A DNA stretch of 64,000 nt from Methylobacterium durans (GTDB taxonomy: Bacteria; Pseudomonadota; Alphaproteobacteria; Rhizobiales; Beijerinckiaceae), in the NCBI RefSeq assembly GCF_003173715.1, contig NZ_CP029550.1, positions 3,440,501 through 3,504,500 of the forward strand, in the 5' to 3' direction. Shown here piece by piece: positions 49,845 to 58,100 of this stretch. The position numbers were made by a program, and so were the translations under genes. The stretch's first letter is position 1; the number at the start of each line of letters is the position of its first letter. Under the pieces are notes generated by a model. That model did no database searches. It saw only the letters and a list, made by a program, of their open reading frames with translations, and was not told the DNA's origin.

Positions 49845-51057
49845 GGATATCGGCACGACCCCGCGCAGCTGCCTCTCCCCGCGCCGACGGCTTCAAGCCT
49901 GGGAGCGCACCAACGGCAAGTGCGTCGTCTGTGGCGAGCGCATCGACGGCGCCCGCGAGCGCTGGATCATCGAGCACATCCGCGCGCTCGAGCTGGGCGG
50001 CGCGGACGAGCTCGACAACATGGGGCCGGCCCACGAGGCCTGCGGCCGTGAGAAGACCCGGGATGATCACGCCCGCACGGCTCAAGCCAAGCGGCAGAAG
50101 CTCCGCCACATCGGCGCGGCGGTCAGCGCTCAGCCGTTGCCAGGCTCACGCGCTACTCCGCTGAAGCGGAAGGTCAACGGTACGGTGGTACCCCGCGCAG
50201 ATGGTCCTCGGCGCCAGTTCGAAGGACTTCCTCAACGCGGTCTCACCAGCGATCCAGATCCGGCAGCAGCACCCTGCCTAGCGCCCGCTGTGAAGGCACG
50301 GGCAGTTTACCCTTTCGCAACGGTCGAGCTTGTGACAGGTCTGGGGGAACCACGCACGGCGGCTCCCATGAACCAGCGCACAAGAGACCTGTCTTCCAGC
50401 CAGCAGCCAGCGACGAACGGCAACGTTTCGGATGCAGGAGCTGGCGAAATCCTGCCACCGGTCCCCGCCCACCTCGCCTTCCTGTTCGATGAGCGTCCGC
50501 TTCTGGTTGGGGAGAGCGCCGAGCAGTACGACGCCTTGATGCGAAGCGTCTTGCATGAGGTGAAACCACGCGAACCCATTGAGGCCATCTGGACGAAGGA
50601 CATTATCGATCTCACCTGGGAGACGCTGCGCTACCGCGGGTACAAGCAACGCATCCTGGATCAGGCTCGGCTGCAAACGGTGGAGGAGCTCATTGCTCCT
50701 ATGATCCGCGAAGAAGAGCAGGTTGATCCCGATCCAGATCATCCCCTCTCCCCGCGTAAGATGGCTACGGGCTGGATGCGCGGTTCCGAGCACGAGCGGA
50801 CCTGGGTGGATCAGCAACTGCGCGAGCGAGGGATCATGCCCGAGAATGTGGCCGCTCAGGCGTTTGCGAACACCCTGTCCGTCATCGAGCGCATCGAGCG
50901 CCAAATCACGAGTGCAAGCGCTCGCCGCGATACGGCGTTGCGCGAAATCGAGCGGAGGCGGTCCGCTTTCGGCCGGCAGCTCCGGAGTTCCACGGACATA
51001 CTCGACGTTGATCCGAACGGGTCGGCAGCATCTGCAATCCCGGTTTCGCGCTCGTGA
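49825..51057 (+). CDS. HNH-endonuclease-domain protein with unknown C-terminal domain
   Basis: The 410-residue protein has an HNH module near residues 25-90: GKCVVCGERIDGARERWIIE gives the Cys-x-x-Cys pair, then EHIRALELGGADELDNMGPA and HEACGREKTRDDH, with the EHI, N and C positions that bind metal. HNH proteins cut DNA and are common in phages. Residues about 95-180 are low-complexity. From the internal ATG at 50368 (MNQRTRDLSSSQQP...) a separate conserved-looking part starts (PREPIEAIWTKDIIDLTWET, YRGYKQRILDQARLQTVEEL), which may be an independent protein fused by loss of a stop. Seven bases before the next gene. Confidence 0.75.
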   Translation: MPLITPEDIGTTPRSCLSPRRRLQAWERTNGKCVVCGERIDGARERWIIEHIRALELGGADELDNMGPAHEACGREKTRDDHARTAQAKRQKLRHIGAAVSAQPLPGSRATPLKRKVNGTVVPRADGPRRQFEGLPQRGLTSDPDPAAAPCLAPAVKARAVYPFATVELVTGLGEPRTAAPMNQRTRDLSSSQQPATNGNVSDAGAGEILPPVPAHLAFLFDERPLLVGESAEQYDALMRSVLHEVKPREPIEAIWTKDIIDLTWETLRYRGYKQRILDQARLQTVEELIAPMIREEEQVDPDPDHPLSPRKMATGWMRGSEHERTWVDQQLRERGIMPENVAAQAFANTLSVIERIERQITSASARRDTALREIERRRSAFGRQLRSSTDILDVDPNGSAASAIPVSRS

Positions 51058-51063
51058 GGTGGA

Positions 51064-51537
51064 ATGACCAGCGATCGCGCCCGGCAGGCCAACCAGCGGA
51101 ATGCAAGAGCCAGCACAGGCCCAAAGTCCGTCTCTGGAAAGGCGCGCTCAAGCCAGAACGCGCGCAAGCACGGTCTTTCCGCCGCGAGCTTCGGCTTGGA
51201 GGTGCAAGGTGAGGTGAAGCGCCTCGTGGCTGTCCTTCTCGAGTTCACTGCGGGCACACCCGACGCAATCACCGCCGCCCATGAAGTGGCGGAGGCGCAG
51301 ATCCATCTTCAGCGCGTCCTCGCCCTCAAGTCACAGATCACAGGCGAGATCCAGGAGGCCCTCGGTGGCCTGCCCGAACCAGCGCAGCCGGCAAGCGGGA
51401 GCAGGCGCGGTGCGCCTCTGGCCGCAGCTCTTGAAGCGCTCAGCCGCCTGGAGCGCTACGAGCGCCGCGCGTACTCGCGGCAGAAGTCCGCCTTCCGCCG
51501 CTTCGACGATGTGATCGGCCATCACGGCGAGACCTGA
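51064..51537 (+). CDS. Unrecognised 157-residue protein, member of a family repeated in the window
   Basis: RARQANQRNARASTGPKSVS and GKARSSQNARKHGLSAASFG at the N-terminus is a basic motif shared with a second copy at 62657-63265 and with a decayed copy at 51720-51914. The middle (AAHEVAEAQIHLQRVLALKS) and end (LSRLERYERRAYSRQKSAFR) are helical. No function is known. The N-terminal phrase TGPxSxxGKxxSxxNxxxHGL is typical of small proteins that are found as repeated families in many Methylobacterium genomes. It is probably co-transcribed with the HNH gene. Confidence 0.7.
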   Translation: MTSDRARQANQRNARASTGPKSVSGKARSSQNARKHGLSAASFGLEVQGEVKRLVAVLLEFTAGTPDAITAAHEVAEAQIHLQRVLALKSQITGEIQEALGGLPEPAQPASGSRRGAPLAAALEALSRLERYERRAYSRQKSAFRRFDDVIGHHGET

Positions 51538-51620
51538 TCTGCGGGACAGTGCCTCGGCCCGAGGTTCATCGAGCCAGGACGATGGCCATCGCTGTCAGCA
51601 ACGGTTAGCCTCGCGGCCGC
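51068..51620 (+). repeat. Long direct repeat, copy 1 (partner at 62801-63353)
   Basis: DNA covering the 51064 gene and about 80 bases beyond its stop is repeated, with moderate divergence at the ends and near identity in the middle, at 62801-63353 in the same orientation. The repeated part includes the post-stop sequence GCATCGCTGTCAGCAAC-like, so it is more than a shared protein motif. Confidence 0.8.
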
Positions 51621-52040
51621 AAGTCCACGCGGTGCTCGGAGAGAAGGTCGGCGGACGCGTGTGGCGCGCAAGTCGATGAGGTTGCTCGCACGACCGCCGG
51701 GCCGCGAGGAGGGGAGGGCCGGCACGCGCCGCAGCCCGCCTCGTGGCCGAGGCGCAGCTTGACCTAGTCAGGATCCGGAGCACCCGCGCGGGCTTGCTGA
51801 CGAAGATCGATCAACTTGGGCAGATCGATCGCTACGAGCGCCGCGCCATGTCGCGCTGCAGGTCGCTTGTGCGCGCACTGCACGCTCTGTGTGCGGAGAA
51901 CCCGGATCGGTGAGGCCGAGCTCGGACGCTGCGATACTCCCCTGCGGCGGCAATGACGTACCCGACGAGCGCACCCTGTCCTCGCGTTCAGCCATAGAGG
52001 GGTCATGGGGCTGAAGAAGATGCGCGGCTCGGACCGCCGG
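51621..52040. other. Intergenic stretch with a decayed gene fragment
   Basis: Around 51720-51914 one plus-strand frame reads LVAEAQLDLVRIRSTRAGLL, RYERRAMSRCRSLVRAL and NPDR followed by a stop, clearly related to the end of the 51064 protein but without its start. Short identical segments also occur near 59070. Nothing else is recognised. Confidence 0.6.
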
Positions 52041-52334
52041 TCACGCGGCTCGCGGTTGAACCTGCTTCTCGATCAACGGAGCGGTAGCATCCCGCGCCAT
52101 CTCGAGATCATACGTCGCCTGCATGCCCATCCAGAATTCCGGGGACGTGCCGAAATAGCGGGCGAGCCGCAGAGCCGTCTCAGCCGACACCGAACGCCTG
52201 CCTCGAATGATCTCGCTGATGCGAGTCTCTGGCACGGCGATAGCTTTGGCCAAAGCATACTGGCTGAGGCCCAGCGGCAGGAGAAAATCCTCTCGCAGTA
52301 CCTCGCCAGGATGTGTCGGAGCAAAATCTGCCAT
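52041..52334 (-). CDS. higA: HigA-type antitoxin
   Basis: The 97-residue protein is an XRE-like helix-turn-helix antitoxin: HPGEVLREDFLLPLGLSQYA, LAKAIAVPETRISEIIRGRR and LARYFGTSPEFWMGMQATYD, the last being the HigA hallmark. The chosen ATG has GAGAGGTGG just upstream; an upstream ATG would add five residues and overlap higB by four bases. It neutralises HigB and probably represses the operon. A fragment of a second higA lies at 54957-55077. Confidence 0.9.
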   Translation of the reverse strand: MADFAPTHPGEVLREDFLLPLGLSQYALAKAIAVPETRISEIIRGRRSVSAETALRLARYFGTSPEFWMGMQATYDLEMARDATAPLIEKQVQPRAA

Positions 52335-52345
52335 CACGCCACCTC

Positions 52346-52627
52346 TCAATGATAATCAACCAGCTCAACATCGAAGGCGTCGCCATCCTGACATCGGAAA
52401 CACAGCCGCCACTGATCGTTGACGCGCAAGCTGTGTTGACCGGCTCGATCTCCAGACAGGGCCTCGAGGCGATTGCCCGGCGGCGCCCGAAGGTCATCCA
52501 AGCTTCGGGCGTTATGAAGCTGCGTCAGCTTGCGGAACGTCACTTTCATGATGTCGTTCGGGACACCTTCGATGAAGCGACGCTTCCAGGCGGAACGGGC
52601 CGCAGCGTTCCGGAAGCTCGCGATCAT
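52346..52627 (-). CDS. higB: HigB-type toxin (RelE superfamily)
   Basis: The 93-residue protein begins MIASFRNAAAR and has LHNARSLDDLRAPPGNRLEA, LRVNDQWRLCFRCQDGDAFD and VELVDYH, the features of HigB/RelE ribosome-dependent mRNA nucleases. Toxin first, antitoxin second is the usual higBA order, and both are on the minus strand with 11 bases between. No promoter could be identified with confidence. Confidence 0.9.
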   Translation of the reverse strand: MIASFRNAAARSAWKRRFIEGVPNDIMKVTFRKLTQLHNARSLDDLRAPPGNRLEALSGDRAGQHSLRVNDQWRLCFRCQDGDAFDVELVDYH

Positions 52628-52857
52628 ACTTCATACTAACGCGAGACGTTAGCTTCCGCACGGCAGGAGTATCGCTCGATGACAACGAAAAGCATCCCAA
52701 TCGGAGCAACGGAGCGCGGGTGTGGAGCAAAGGCAGGATGCCGACTTATGGCGGAATATAGGGGCACGGAGCGACGCGCTCTGATCGAACGGCTCCATTC
52801 TGCGCCGGGGAGCGTTCAAGAGGCCATTGGGCGAATCGGCCCGCAAGGCTTCTACCA

Positions 52858-52968
52858 GCAGCTCCAACTCGGCCCGTTGTGCGCCTCCGACAGCATCGCT
52901 CCTCCCCGTCAAGGAGAGGCAAGACGCTCACCACATCAGGCGGCCCGAGCGACCACAGGCCGTAGCCG
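52858..52968 (-). mobile_element. IS5-family left-end remnant
   Basis: On the minus strand this matches the left part of the element at 36740-37505, including GGCTACGGCCTGTG, the GGAGGAGCGATGCTGTCGG start region and the first codons of its transposase (GGGCCGAGTTGGAGCTG). About 110 bases remain. It lies in a 430-base stretch (52628-53062) that otherwise holds nothing I recognise. Confidence 0.75.
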
Positions 52969-53062
52969 ATGCGCAGCGCATCGTTTCCGACAAGAGCCAA
53001 ATGAGATCCCCGCGCTCGGCCAAAATCTTATAGTAATGATGCCTCGACGTCAGGAGGAGCCC

Positions 53063-53194
53063 ATGGCCTCGGAGAAGAAGCACGGGAACCGCGAAGCTAA
53101 GAAGCCGAAGAAGCCGGTGCCGAAGACGATTGCAGCAGCGCCGTCCACGAAGGATGTGGTCAGCGCGGCCGTCAAATCAGCCAACAGGAAGTAG
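53063..53194 (+). CDS. Small lysine-rich protein, 43 residues
   Basis: ASEKKHGNREAKKPKKPVPK and TKDVVSAAVKSANRK form a highly basic, probably unstructured peptide. An AGGAGGAG ribosome site lies 5 bases upstream and a strong terminator follows, so it is very likely a real gene in spite of its size. Similar Lys/Pro-rich short proteins are common in Methylobacterium; role unknown, perhaps nucleic-acid binding. Confidence 0.7.
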   Translation: MASEKKHGNREAKKPKKPVPKTIAAAPSTKDVVSAAVKSANRK

Positions 53195-53227
53195 GCTGCG
53201 GCGCCTGTCGCCCAAACCGGTCCGGCC

Positions 53228-53273
53228 AGCGGGAGAGGCCGGGAGCATCGAGCGTGCTCCCGACCGCTGTTTT
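53228..53273 (+). terminator. Rho-independent terminator of the small basic gene
   Basis: CGGGAGCA and TGCTCCCG pair around a 7-base loop, extended by AGCGG/CCGCT outside an asymmetric bulge, followed by GTTTT. Confidence 0.75.
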
Positions 53274-53310
53274 GGACGACGTTCTCGGCGGGGATCAGCC
53301 GAAGCCGATC

Positions 53311-53979
53311 TTAAGGCATCGTCGGATAGGACCGGACGCGCGTGCGTCCCTCCACGGCCCCGGCAGGCGATAGGCCAGCCCCTGCAGTTGAGCCTGTGGG
53401 CCCGCTGCTCTCGGCCACGGTCGGTGCGGTCCAGCCCTCCGAACGCCAGGTCTGCGCCCGCTCATGCACATCGACGGAGCCGTGCTGCTCCAGGATGTCC
53501 ATCACCGTGATAGCGCGAGCCTCATCGCTCCGGACCGTGACAAGCGTGCCGCCCCGACGCACACCCTCAGAATAGGTGTGAGCGTCCGCCTCATTCACGC
53601 CAGCGCCGGTCAGGCCGCCGATGAGACCGCCGGCAGCCGCACCGATGCCTGCTCCGGTGAGAGTGGTCACCAGCCAGCCGGCGGCCACCACAGGTCCGAC
53701 TCCGGGGATGGCCATGAGGCCGAGCCCGGTCAGCAGGCCCAGGGCACCACCGGCCAGCGTACCGACCGTTGCGCCGGTTCCGGCGCCGGTCTCAGCGCCC
53801 TGCTTTGCCTCGCGGTGGTCCCTGTCCCCGCGCCCAATCAGCCCTGAGTGGCGGTCACCCTCGTTATTGGCGACGATGCTGACGTCGGCGTGCGGAATGC
53901 CCGCGGCTTCGAGCTTCGCGACAGCGGCGCTCGCATCATCATAATGGTCGAAGAGAGCGGTGATGGTTTGCTGAGCCAT
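53311..53979 (-). CDS. General-stress-protein-17M-like protein with glycine-zipper core
   Basis: The 222-residue protein opens with TITALFDHYDDASAAVAKLE and AAGIPHADVSIVANN, the general stress protein 17M domain, followed by about 75 residues of glycine-rich hydrophobic sequence (TGATVGTLAGGALGLLTGLG, AGIGAAAGGLIGGLTGAGV) that may insert in a membrane, and a second copy of the alpha/beta domain (GGTLVTVRSDEARAITVMDI). The C-terminal 45 residues are low-complexity. The family is linked to stress responses; the exact function is unknown. Single gene. Confidence 0.8.
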   Translation of the reverse strand: MAQQTITALFDHYDDASAAVAKLEAAGIPHADVSIVANNEGDRHSGLIGRGDRDHREAKQGAETGAGTGATVGTLAGGALGLLTGLGLMAIPGVGPVVAAGWLVTTLTGAGIGAAAGGLIGGLTGAGVNEADAHTYSEGVRRGGTLVTVRSDEARAITVMDILEQHGSVDVHERAQTWRSEGWTAPTVAESSGPTGSTAGAGLSPAGAVEGRTRVRSYPTMP

Positions 53980-54028
53980 GGCGGCCTCCTGAGTGCTTAT
54001 TCCGGCGGACTGGTCTCGTCACGTTCAC

Positions 54029-54415
54029 CTACTGAGCCGCGACGTTGCCCTTGAAGTCGACGCCGACGTTCACCGACTTGCCGTTGAGCATCGCCGCACC
54101 GCGCCAAATGCCCTTGTCGTCCTTCTTGAGGTCCTTGACCTCCTTGTAGCCCGCATCCTCAAGGCGCTTGCGGGTCTGCGCCTCGGTGAAGCTGTTCGAG
54201 CCCTCCTCAAGCTTGGCGCTCGACGCTTTGCCCGTGGTGGCCGGGTTGTTGGCGTCCGGTCTGTCGGTGTTCGGGCGCGTGACGGCCTGTTGGCCGCCGG
54301 ATTTCTCGCTGGTGCCGGCGTCCGGTGCAGGCTTGCCGGTCACGCTGGTCTGCGCGAGAGCTGGAGCGGCACTGAGCAGGGTGAGCATCGCGAGGCCGGT
54401 GAATGTCGTGCGCAT
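54029..54415 (-). CDS. Exported small protein, PepSY-like
   Basis: The 128-residue protein has a clear Sec signal peptide (MRTTFTGLAMLTLLSAAPAL with an AQ cleavage site), a Thr/Pro/Asn-rich linker (about 25-70), and a compact C-terminal domain FTEAQTRKRLEDAGYKEVKD, LKKDDKGIWRGAAMLNGKSV, NVGVDFKGNVAAQ. The last part resembles the PepSY_2-type domain. Periplasmic; role unknown. Precedes the stress-protein gene by 49 bases on the same strand, so they may share a transcript. Confidence 0.7.
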   Translation of the reverse strand: MRTTFTGLAMLTLLSAAPALAQTSVTGKPAPDAGTSEKSGGQQAVTRPNTDRPDANNPATTGKASSAKLEEGSNSFTEAQTRKRLEDAGYKEVKDLKKDDKGIWRGAAMLNGKSVNVGVDFKGNVAAQ

Positions 54416-55129
54416 GGGCGTTCTCCCAGATTAATCGCCATCTCAATCCGGGCACTCGGCAAAGCGTTCCCAATCGGAATGGCGGCTGCAGAGAATTCTT
54501 GCCGCATTTGTTCTGTTGCAGGGATAGTATTGCGCTGGCTGAGCAGTAGGTATTAGCTCGAAACTTTTCGAGGTATCTCTGCAAATTCGCCTGCGGCGAC
54601 TTGGCAGACCGGCGGAAACGAAATTATGCGTGCGGCGCGTCCGAAGGCGTTGCTCGGTGACGCGGGGTGTCATCACCGGCCGTACGGAGGACTTTCAAGC
54701 GCGTGAAGCGGACCTCGAAGCCCAGGGCGAGACCCCTCGAAACGCCCTCATCATCAACATTTGGAAGGGCTTAGGTGCTGGTAACAAAGAAGATGCCGCC
54801 CCTAAGGTCGCGAGCGAACATCATAATCTCCGAGACGACGAAGCTCCGTTGTGGCGGCATTGACGTGATCCACGAGCGCTCCGGCTATTCATGCTCAGCC
54901 GTCGCGTGGTCAGGGGACTTACAGAACTTCCCGACCAGACTCTCGCGCGTCACCCTGCTCGCGGTTGAACCTGCTTCTCGACCAATGGCGCGGCTGTATC
55001 TCGCGCTATCTCGAGATGATACGTCGCCTGCATGCCCATCAAGAATTCCGCCGTGGTGCCAAAGTACCGGGCGAGAGACACCTTCCAGCTCGCGGCCGGA
55101 GGAAGCTAGCTGTAGGTGTTGCTGCCGGC
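54416..55129. other. Intergenic region with a higA fragment
   Basis: Apart from the fragment at 54957-55077 no gene is recognised. A frame at 54630-54863 has no ribosome site and matches nothing. Confidence 0.5.
54957..55077 (-). pseudogene. higA antitoxin, C-terminal fragment
   Basis: About 120 bases closely match 52049-52170 of higA (including GCTCGCGGTTGAACCTGCTTC and GCATGCCCATC), and encode FLMGMQATYHLEIARDTAAP on the minus strand. The helix-turn-helix and the toxin partner are absent. Confidence 0.85.
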
Positions 55130-58100
55130 CTATGCTGGGTGACTGACGTGGCCATGGTCGGCTGAACTCGTAAGAAGATAGGTTGCCATAGGGTCCGGCA
55201 TATCGCCGCTATGTAGATCGCCTCCGGTGATCGTGCTCTGTTTCTGAAGATGCGCATCGGCTCCGTGAACCGGGTTGGTTTGCTCCTCGACGAGGTGCGA
55301 GCTGCCGTCAGCAAGATATGTAGCGAGAAAAGACCCCAAGTTGCCGCTTTGCGTTGAGCCGGGGCTCGCAGCGCCCTTGTCCGCGCTGATCTGCTGTGGC
55401 GGAAAGGTAAAAGCGTCAAGATTATCGGCAGATATTTGGTGTAAATTTGAGATCTCAATCGGACCGCTGGATGCGCTACGCTTTGAAGTGCTATCGCCAT
55501 GTGTGTTTATTGTGACGTGATCCTCGCCTTTGCTGTCGGTAGCTGTTGTGGGCTGAGCATCGACAGCCGCTGGTCCTATCTTATCTTTGAGGATCTCCGG
55601 CGCCGCAGTGAGGGTTTCGCCCTGAATTTGCACCCCATTCGAGCTTCCTGTGGTTCCGGTCGTCTCAGTGGCATTGTGGGTCGTGGGCTCAACAACGCGA
55701 CTTGATGTATTGGCGCTGATCTGTCCTTGAGTGTCGCTTGCTACCGCAGCAGCGTGGGGCTCGCCGCCTGCCGTGCTCGTACCAGCAACGATGCTTGAAG
55801 CCACATCCTGAACACTACCTGGCTTATTGCCGTTGTGGCCCTGGTCCGCACCTCCGGAGACGCTTCCGCTCAGACCGGTGCCATTGCCAGGTGTGTCGGC
55901 AGCGTGCCCAGGCGCGTTGCCGGAGTTGCCAGGGCCCGCTGAGAGGCCTCCGCTCAGAGTGATGCTGTTGCCGAGTGTGTCGGCAACGTCTCCGGCCACG
56001 TTGCCGAGTTTGCCAGCGCTCGCTGAGGCGTCCGCGTTTAGGCTGAGGCCACCGGCTGGTACGTCGGCAGCATGGCCAGGCGCCTCGGCGGAGTTACCGG
56101 GGCCAGCTGAGACGCCTCTGCTAAGAGCGATGCTGTCGCCAGGTGCGCCGGCAGCGGTGCTGGGCGCGTTGTCAGAATTGCCAGAGCCGGCTGAGACGCT
56201 TCCATTCAGGCTGATGCTGTTCCCGGGCGCGTCAGCAGCGTGGCCGGGCGTATTGCCGGAATTGCCAGGGCTCGCCGAGACGCTTCCGCTCAGGGTGACG
56301 CCATCGCCGAGTACGTTGGTGACATGGCCGGGTGCATTGCCAGAGTTGCCAGGACCCGTTGAGACAATTCCGTTCAGGCTGAGGCCGCTGCCAAGTGCGT
56401 CAGCAGTGTGGCCGGGTGCATCGCCAGAGTTGCCGGGATCCGGTGAGAGGTTTCCATTCAGGCTGATGCCACTGCCAGGTGTGCCGGCAGCGTGGCCAGG
56501 CGCGTTTCCGGAGTTGCCAGGGCTAACTGAGACGCCTCCGTTCAAGCCGATACCGGTGCCAGGTGCGTCGGCAGAGTGTTCGGGCGCGTTTCCGGAGTTG
56601 CCGGGGCCGATTGAGACGCCTCCGTTCAGGCCGAGACCACCGGTGAGGCCGTTGCCGTTGCCGGAGGTGTCAGTAGCGTGCTCAGGCGCATTGCCGGAGT
56701 TGCCAGGGCTAACTGAGACGCTTCCATTCAGACCGATGCCGTTGCCGGGTGCGTCGGCGGCGTGGCCGGGTGCATTACCAGAGTTGCCAGGACCAGCTGA
56801 GTCGCTTCCATTCAGACCGATGCCTGTGCCGGGCGCCTCGCCAGCGCGACCGGGTGCATTATCGGAATTACTAGCGCCCGCTGAGACATTTCCGTTCAGG
56901 CTAAGGCCGCTGCCGGGTGTGTCGGCAGCGTGGCCGGGTGCATTGCCAGAGTTGCCAGGACCCGCTGAGACGGTTCCACTCAGGCTGACGCTGCTAGGTA
57001 CGTCGGCGACACGGCCAGGCGCATTGCCGGAATTGCCGGGGCCAGCCGAGGCGCTTCCGCTCACGCTGGGGCCGTTGCCCGGGGCGTCAGTGGCGTTGCC
57101 GGGTGCGTCACCAGAGTTGCCAGGGCTGATTGAGACGCCCCCGTTCAGGCCGAGACCACCGGGGAAGCCACTGCCGTTGCCGGGGGTGTCAGCAGCGTTG
57201 CCGGAGTTGCCAGGGCTAACTGAGACGCTTCCATTCAGACCGTTGCCGTTGCCCGGCGCGTCGGCAGCCTGGCCGGGGACGTTACCAGAGTTGCCGGAGC
57301 TGATTGAGACGCCTCCGTTCAGGCCGGGGCCACCGGGGAGGCCACTGCCAGTGCCGGGGATGTCCGCGGCGTGGCCGGGCGCATTGCCTGAGTTGCCGGG
57401 GCCAGCTGAGACGCCTCCGCTCAGAGCGATTCCATCGCCGGGCGCGTCAGCAGCGTGGCCGGGTGCATTGCCTGAGTTGCCAGGACCCGCTGAGATGCCC
57501 CCATTCAGGGTGAGGCCGTTTCCAGGCGCCTCGCCAGCGCGGCCGGGTGCATTGCCGGAATTGCCAGGGCCAATCGAGACGCCTCCATTCAGACCGAGGC
57601 TGTTGCCCGGCGCGTCAGTGGCGTTGCCGGGCGCATTGCCAGAGTTGCCGGGGCCAACGGAGACGCCTCCGTTCAGGCTGGGACCACCGGAGAGGCTGCT
57701 ACCGTTGCCGGGCACCCCGCCGGCGTGGCCAGGCGCGTTGCCGGAGTTGCCAGGACCCGCTGAGATGTTTCCATCCAGGGCGAGGCCGCTGGGAATTCCA
57801 CCTCGACCGGTGCCGTTGCCGGGTGCAGTGCTGGAATGACTAGGACCCGCTGAGACGCTTCCATTCAGGCCGTTGCTGGGCGTCTCGGCGGCGTTGCCGG
57901 GTGAATCACCGGAATTGCTGCGACCAATGAGCGTGCTGAAGACTATTGTGTTGCCAGTTCCAGAAGTGAATCCGTTTCCAATACTGTTACTGTTGAAGTT
58001 AGACAGACTGTGACCGACAGATCCCGACGAGCTGCCAGTCGAAAGCGGTGGGGCGGCAGTGTTGGCTGCGGACGCCGAAGGCGAAGTTTGTGGGGCCACT

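Noticed and set aside
55827..57839. 670-codon plus-strand frame with a Pro/Glu/Leu repeat (LPELPGPAETPPFR-like)
   Set aside because: It is the antisense of the repeated Gly/Asn/Pro gene. The 84-bp repeat keeps the opposite strand open by chance; the minus-strand reading has a FecR-like domain and a ribosome site.
55880..57935. CRISPR array
   Set aside because: Repeats are contiguous, imperfect, in one reading frame and without unique spacers or cas genes.
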